From: Euwallacea fornicatus
Taxonomy: Eukaryota > Arthropoda > Insecta > Coleoptera > Curculionidae
Assembly (NCBI RefSeq): GCF_040115645.1
Contig: NC_089571.1
Location: 558,001 to 622,000 of the forward strand
DNA: 64,000 nt
Reading direction: 5' to 3'
This document shows positions 58,119-64,000 of this stretch, piece after piece. The notes under the pieces were generated by a model. The model was not told the DNA's origin, searched no databases, and saw only the letters and a program-made list of their open reading frames with translations. Every line of letters begins with the position of its first letter. The stretch's first letter is position 1. Both the position numbers and the translations under genes were made by a program.

Positions 58119-59702
58119 TTATTTGGAGAGCAACGTCATTATTTCGATCATATATAAGTTCCTCTGGTTCTCTGGTTTCTTGCTCAACAAACTAGCCACT
58201 AAATCGCCGAATAACTGCTCCGGGGTCTTTTCGCTACTCGGCTCTGTTCTCACTTTGGTGCTCTCGCCCTCTTCAAACCGACTCTGTTTCTCCGAACTCT
58301 GTTCTCCCCCGTAGCTGCTCACCGAGGTCTGCCTCGGTCTCTTACACCCAAAGGAACTGTCCGCCACTTGCTGCACCGCACTTTCCTCTTTGACGATGCT
58401 TAGAAAGTCGTTTGAGGAGTCGGTGTAGCTATAGTCCTCCCCGTCGATACTGCATTTGATGTACGAACTATCCTGGTAGCTGCCTCTTGTTGGCCTACTG
58501 CTGTTGCAATGGCTCGGGAGATCGTTTTGCTTTTTTCGATACTGGATAACCTTATCCAAGAACTCCATGTCGTCCAAAAGTTCCCACTTGGCATCTCCTT
58601 CCATGAATTTCGCCTTTTGTCTGATGTATTTCTCCCGCAAAGCCTTCCACCTCAATTGGCAGGAATTTATGTCGCGATTTAGCGCGCTTCCTATCTGATC
58701 CCAGAGTTGGAACTTGGAGGTTCGGTTAGGGTAGGTGTTGGAATTTCGGTCCCAAATGGGAGTTGCTTTTCTAACCATATCGATCAGTAGTCTGTCGAAG
58801 TCAGTGGGATCTGAATCGGAGCTCAGCGACATGTCGTCGTCGTAGGGGCAATTGCTCGACCTAGCGGAACGGGGCACGATGTGGGGTTCGAGAAATTTGA
58901 GGTCATCGAGTAGGTCCCAGTGCTGGTACGGATCTGGATGATGGCTTTTGGCGCGTTCTCTCAGGTACTTTTCGCGTAGGGATTTGAAGGTCTCTTTGCA
59001 AGTGTAAGCTGAAATAAAGGATGGTTATAATTGGAGTCTCCAAGCAAGAAGTAGGGAGGAGTTGTGAAGAGGGCTGTACCAAGGCGGGCAAAGCTGTGGA
59101 ATCGTTAAATGCCGCCTGTGTACACGAAATGTCGCTCAAGTTTTGTAATGCGTTGTTGAGTATTACCTTGGAGAGTCTAGAGGAAAATATTTTAAATAAA
59201 GTATTAGTATAGTTAACGAGGTTTTTAGCGAAGAACCGTGTTACAAAAAAATGACATCATCATCATCATTGCTAATCTTCCACTATTTTTTTTTTCAGAA
59301 TTTCCGAAGGTTTTTTAATGTCGCGCTGAAAAACTTACACCCTGTAGCGACCGTATGTGCTAATGCTTACTTAATTAAAATTAAACATCCGACAACGCCG
59401 CCTTGCAACTCTTCTAATTATTGACATACCAGTTCATATTAATTAAAACCTACTTAATTCAAATCAATTATCCTCCATTGTTTCAATATTCCAATTGAAC
59501 AGTTTGAGTTAATTGCGCCTTCGTGCAACTTAAATCAAGGATTTCTTGGAAGAATATAATTTATCTTACCTGGCCGGTCGATTCTCCGTCCTACTTCCTC
59601 CCAGGCTCGTTCCTTGGCCTCCTTGTCCCTGAACGTCGAACAATTGCGATCCCACAAGTGCGGCATTTGTTTTACCACCTCCACCAACTTTTTGTGATCC
59701 AT
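58119..59702 (-). CDS. Tandem MADF domain protein with C-terminal BESS motif
   Basis: Two minus-strand exons join in phase to 340 aa: 59570-59702 (starts MDHKKLVEVVKQMPHLWDRN) and 58119-59008. MADF domain one spans about residues 5-88 (PHLWDRN, then RAWEEVGRRI, then SLREKYLRER and WDLLDDLKFL). Domain two is about 115-200 (IWDRNSNTYPNR, LWDQIGSALN, LRWKALREKYIRQKAK, WELLDDMEFLDKVI). An acidic, Ser-rich linker follows, and the last 33 residues (LFGDLVASLLSKKPENQRNL, then MIEIMTLLSK) form a BESS motif. MADF domains are Myb-like DNA-binding folds and BESS mediates protein contacts; Adf-1-type proteins are sequence-specific transcription regulators. Two MADF domains in one chain is less common. 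Specific targets cannot be inferred. Confidence 0.9.
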
Positions 59703-61518
59703 CACTATTCAGTAAATAAAGTGAGCTTGGCCCAAATCTTCAAGCATTCACAAGACGAACCACGACGAAATAACAAAAGCAAATTCCCGCTTCGAAACTG
59801 CCTCGTACCGGGATATTATATCGTATTGATTCGTGTCTGCTGCTTGCCCCGGTCGAACTGAAAACTAATTAAAGTTAATTGAATTTCGTTCCTCCATGGG
59901 CGTGCGCTTATCAGTCGTCTCTGTCGTGCGCATTCCGTCGAGCGCTTCGTCCTTGTTTGCTCGTTTTACTTGATTAATTAACTTGAAGTATGGACGAATT
60001 AGTCGCATAATTATGACGAAAAGCTTTCTGTTTCTAATTAGCCCGAGTATTTTTAGTAAAAATGTTCAATGCTGATTAGATTATTGCCGAGGTTTAGAGA
60101 GGCGAGGCAGGATGGGGAATATTCATGTAAATGTGCTTGTGTTGAAGGGTCAGAGCACAGAAAATGTCGGTTAAAAAGTTATTCAATTACTTTGCAAGTG
60201 GCCATAGAAGGTTAATGGCCTGTTTAAAAGAGAAATATAAAGCTGAGTGGAGTCTCAGAATTTTTCATTTCGCTCATAATTTTAATCTACTCGGTAGTGT
60301 TAGCTGCCGTTAAATATTTTGCTATTTCGTAGCTTCGTCAAATGGAAATGCGGAACGCTGACACGAATCTAAGGGACGCAATTCTCTGGTTTTTCTTCTC
60401 TATTTTTTAGAATTTTCTTTTCTTCCATTCAAGTCATTTTCAGAGGTGAGATGAGATTGTAGAACATGATGGTCAGTGCAATTTCCATAGGGACGCACTG
60501 GATCGGTAAACAGTAAATGTATGCAAAAAATTCTCCAGAATGCCATGTTTTTGTCTATGTCTCGACGCTTAGCCGTTGCCAAACCATACTAATATGTATA
60601 AACTTTTCGTATTAAAATTCCTCATAGACTTATCTCTTAAAATGTGCCTGCGCGCTTAATTAACACCCTGTATATGTATAAATATTTAAATTTAAACAGT
60701 AAATTACAATTTTGATTTATTAATCGATGTATGTTTGTGGCTAAAGCCTGAGATATTTAGAACTATGGTTCTAAGGGATTTATGACCATGGCGACAACAC
60801 TATTCCGATCAATTACTTCAGTTGACTTTGAAATTTTAGCGGGCCGTAATTCCTAAATCGGCAGTAAGTGTCTTCACCTCTTTCTTATATTTCATGGAAA
60901 GTAAAATAAGTTTTATATCTATATCCAAGTTCTTCGTTAAAGACAGTTGGTATGAAGGATGGAAGGATTGCTGAATTAAAAACGAAAGGCCTTTTTATCT
61001 TTATCCTCAAGTTCTTAGTCGTTTCATTGTGTCGTAGAGTTTTGATACAAAATGTGACTGTCCTAAATATTTTATAGGCGCGGTGTATATACGATTTTTT
61101 TTACTACCGGATTTAACCATATTATAAAAAATTATAAAAATTACATAAAAATAAGCTTAAATTAATTCCGAAGTATAATGTGACAACACGTCTTGAATTT
61201 TAACATCAACGGTGCCGTTTCATTTAATATTCATTTTCATGGCAAACCATAATTTAAACAATAAACGGATGATGATAAGTCTACTGTTTAAGTGTATGTG
61301 GCTTAACGCACGACAATTCTCTTGTATTTCACCGGAATGAAAAGTACTGGTTTAAGAATCAAAGCAGGTTTTGCATAGTCACGTAGCATATCGTTAAAAG
61401 CTCAATTTTTCTTGAGAGATCAATCTCTAATTTTGAAAAAAGGTAAACGGTGTCTTGTTTCCATCCGCAATTCTCAGTTATTTCTTTTAGTTGCGGAGTT
61501 TTCAGTGAGTCGCGAGTA
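59703..61518. other. Upstream of the MADF gene; gene-free
   Basis: This should contain the MADF promoter and 5' UTR. AACACCCTGTATATG near 60663 is a lone copy of the transposon end motif. Short ORFs (for example 60400-60582) show no domain. Confidence 0.35.
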
Positions 61519-61520
61519 TA

Positions 61521-63215
61521 CAGGGTGTTCGTTTAATAGTCTTTCAGGCGCCTATGAGTTTATTTGTGATTTCAGAAAAAACTCAATTGTGGGGATGTGC
61601 ATAAGACTAATGAAAATAATATTTGAAATTAGTAACAACCATGCAAGGTCCTCCAAAAAACGGGACGTCATAAAGTATCATTTCTTGAAATGGGATCACC
61701 TGCCTTTTTTTCACGTGATAAAATTGTGTCTGGATCCTGTGTTAGTTTCCAGGTTTTTTTTTATCCTTGGACGCAATAACTCGTAAAAGAATTAAAATCA
61801 TTAGCTAAAGCCAAATTTTGATAATTTTAGGATAGATTCTAATATAAGATAACCTTAACAGACGCGAATACTCATTTAACCTAAAATATACACATAGAGT
61901 GTTCACAATAACAATTTTAATTTTCAACTTTTAAACCTAAATCTTTTTTAGTTTTCCAAATATGTAGTGATATAGTTTTTATGACGTAGGACGAAATAAA
62001 ATTCAATTTTCCTCATTTTAGTATAAAATATAATTAATAATTCCACTAATATGTATTTTAGATATTAATGGAATTAACAATTATTTTTGGAAAATTTCCA
62101 TTAATGGTTAAGTACCTGATCATACGTTGCCATGTTTTCGATGTTTTTTTTTGTATTAAGTTAAGTAACTCTTGTCCTAGTAACTAATTTCTTTTACGCT
62201 AATGCTCGGATTTTCTACTAATGATAAAGTGATGTTGAGTTCATATTCTTTTCCTAAGATCCTTTTTTTTCGACTTTCTTTTTCATAATTGACAGTTCCT
62301 GCTCGTTCACAATGCAATTTTAGGCTTTCTGGGCTCCTTACATTAGGTTGCCCTCTATTAGAAAATCGTTATGCTCTATTAGGAATCGCTATGCCGATGT
62401 GCTAATAACCGATTTCCATTATATGAACTAATTACATAAATCATGCTGATAAGTTCTCGTTGAGTGTAGTTCATGTTGATGGTTAGTTTTAAAATAAACA
62501 GATTTCGAAGGAACGGAAAACTGTGCATGAGCTGCCAAAACTTAAAATAAAATAACACCAAAACCGTGGAAACTCATGATTAATACTAAGGCACTTACCT
62601 ATGAATTCCCTGAAATAAGGAATAATTCCATTACCGTTTAAGATTAGTGAAAAACATGAAAAATGATACCAAAATGAATAAAATTTTATTTTCTTTCCTC
62701 CTTTGTCGTAAAAGACATACCCCATTATTTGAAAAACTCTAAAAAATTTAAGATGAAAAGTTGAAAATTAAAGTCTCTATTGCGGAAAATCTGTGTGTGT
62801 TTTTAGCTAAATAAGTTTTTGTGTTTTTTAAGGTGATCTTGTATGAGAGACCACCCTGAAATGATCAAAATCTAATTGTAACTAACAGGGACTTTAAGTT
62901 TTTAATGAGGTACTGCAAATGTCTAAAATTTCTTTTAAAACGTTATAACTTCATGTCCCTGTATTCAAGGGTAAAAAAAACATTAAGAACTAACACAGGT
63001 CTAAGAAAAAATTCTATCACGTGGAAAAAATGCAGGTAGTGCCATTTCAAACAATGACACTTTATGACGCCCTTCTCTTTTCGGTCCCCCATTGGATTGT
63101 TACTGTTTTCAATATTTTCCTTAATTTGTCCCATATGCATCCCCATCATCGATTTTTTTAATGAAATTACAAATGAACTGATAGGAGTCCGAGACGCTTT
63201 TAAATGGGTACGCTA
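61521..63215. mobile_element. Long-TIR element with about 270-bp diverged arms
   Basis: The left arm (61521-61790) starts TACAGGGTGTTCG; the right arm (62945-63215) is its diverged inverted copy. Shared blocks include CGTCATAAAGT(A/G)TCATT, GAAATGG(G/C)A and TTTTCACGTGATA-like sequences with the same spacing. The core (61791-62944) shows no transposase that I can recognise. Arm divergence suggests an old insertion. Confidence 0.65.
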
Positions 63216-63216
63216 T

Positions 63217-64000
63217 ACAGGGTGTCCCATACCCCCCCCCAATCAAAGCTGTGATTGAAGATTACTCAAAAACGTACGGTACGTTGCATGAAAAAAGTTT
63301 CAAATAAAAGTTGTCCCGTAAAAAAGGGGACATGTCTCGAAGATAGTGGCCTTAAGCCAAAACGTCATTTTAAGGTCATTTCAAGGGCAACTTTTTTCCC
63401 AAACGGCAACCCTGTATTTTTTTATATATCCTTGAAGACCTTCAAAAAATCAATATCTTTTAACTGAAAAAAAAAGTTATTAGACGTTTTGCTGCAGAGT
63501 TATCCTTGATTTTTGTCCAATTTTTGAGATAGTCAAAATTATTGGATTTTTTCTAAAAAAGTTTTGCAATGCATATTCTGTTTGAAACTTGTAACAATCT
63601 TCCTATCCAATAAAAAACATCATATCTATGAAAAAAAATTGTTTCTTAAATTTTCTGATTTTAAAGTCTATTTTATAATAAGGTTTACAGGAAATCCATA
63701 TCGTTTTTTTGACAGTAATTTTAATTGTTTTGTGTAAAACTAATCAAACATTTTTTTTTATTTTAAAGTTCAATAATTTGACTGAATCGTTACTCTTTTA
63801 ATGGAAAATTAGAAATTGTTTTTATTTATGGAGAGGCAGGAAGAAATGTTCCCCATTGGACGACTTTCAACGGTGTCATTAAAAATTTCAAAGAAGCGAA
63901 AACGTTAGAAACAAAAAACGCAGTCGCTACCGAAGTGCAACACATAAAGGCAGTCAAATAGCAGTTCTTGCAGCTGTTGCCTTCGATGTCCATGTAAGTT
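63217..64000 (+). mobile_element. 5' part of a long-TIR DUF4817-type transposon, cut by the window end
   Basis: TACAGGGTGTCCCATACCC starts at 63217, immediately beside the right end of the previous element. After about 560 bp of non-coding sequence, a plus-strand frame at about 63790-63960 reads KLEIVFIYGEAGRNV, then FNGVIKNFKEAKT, the N-terminal helix-turn-helix start of DUF4817-type transposon proteins, ending in a stop. The remainder lies beyond the window. Confidence 0.6.

Noticed and set aside
58903..59139. Second minus-strand ORF overlapping the MADF gene
   Set aside because: It is in another frame; the MADF exon frame with the acceptor at 59009-59010 gives the conserved domain.
1..64000. 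CRISPR arrays, tRNA or rRNA genes, prokaryotic operons
   Set aside because: No regularly spaced repeats with unique spacers, no cloverleaf sequence that I could fold by eye, and every supported gene is intron-containing and of insect type.

Overview
This window looks like nuclear DNA from an insect. It is AT-rich, its genes are split by GT-AG introns, and it is packed with mariner, Tc1, piggyBac, copia, RTE, R1 and Jockey remnants. A beetle is a reasonable guess, but this is inference; nothing seen fixes the order. No tRNA, rRNA, CRISPR array or prokaryotic operon was seen.

Seven protein-coding loci can be assembled exon by exon with phases that agree. From left to right they are: the 3' end of lingerer/UBAP2-like (+, 2587-4919); a REEP5/ReepB-type ER-shaping protein (-, 10100-12350, with a candidate alternative first exon); a kinesin-4 chromokinesin of KIF4/Klp3A type (+, 13 exons, 15271-28699); PXK, a PX-domain pseudokinase (-, 8 exons, 34517-41564); DDX43, a KH plus DEAD-box helicase (+, 42319-46164); POLA2, DNA polymerase alpha subunit B (+, N-terminal 333 codons only, 48404-55982); and a tandem MADF-BESS protein (-, 58119-59702). 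PXK and DDX43 are head to head 754 bp apart. REEP and the kinesin are also divergent, while kinesin/PXK and POLA2/MADF are convergent. The genes belong to unrelated pathways (RNA granules, ER shape, mitosis, endosomal trafficking, RNA helicase, replication, transcription), so the order gives no common function.

Introns and gaps hold a dense set of transposons. The dominant class is a group of 0.6-1.8 kb elements with long (100-270 bp) terminal inverted repeats, many ending in TACAGGGTG...CACCCTGTA beside a TA. Inside they keep only pieces of a Tc1/mariner-superfamily DDE transposase. In several, a second copy of the end motif lies about 100-110 bp inside each arm, which resembles the IR/DR layout of some Tc1 elements. 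There is also an almost intact mauritiana-type mariner with perfect 27-bp ends and one premature stop (56216-57492), a second decayed mariner in the last kinesin intron, a solo LTR that splits a Tc1 transposase exactly, a 5'-truncated R1-type retroposon with a 16-bp target duplication, and a Jockey-type copy nested in a palindromic element.

The points most worth a second look are the repeated end-motif architecture of the long-TIR elements, a phase-neutral 30-nt cassette exon in lingerer, the alternative REEP N-terminus, the near-intact mariner, and the missing C-terminal half of POLA2.
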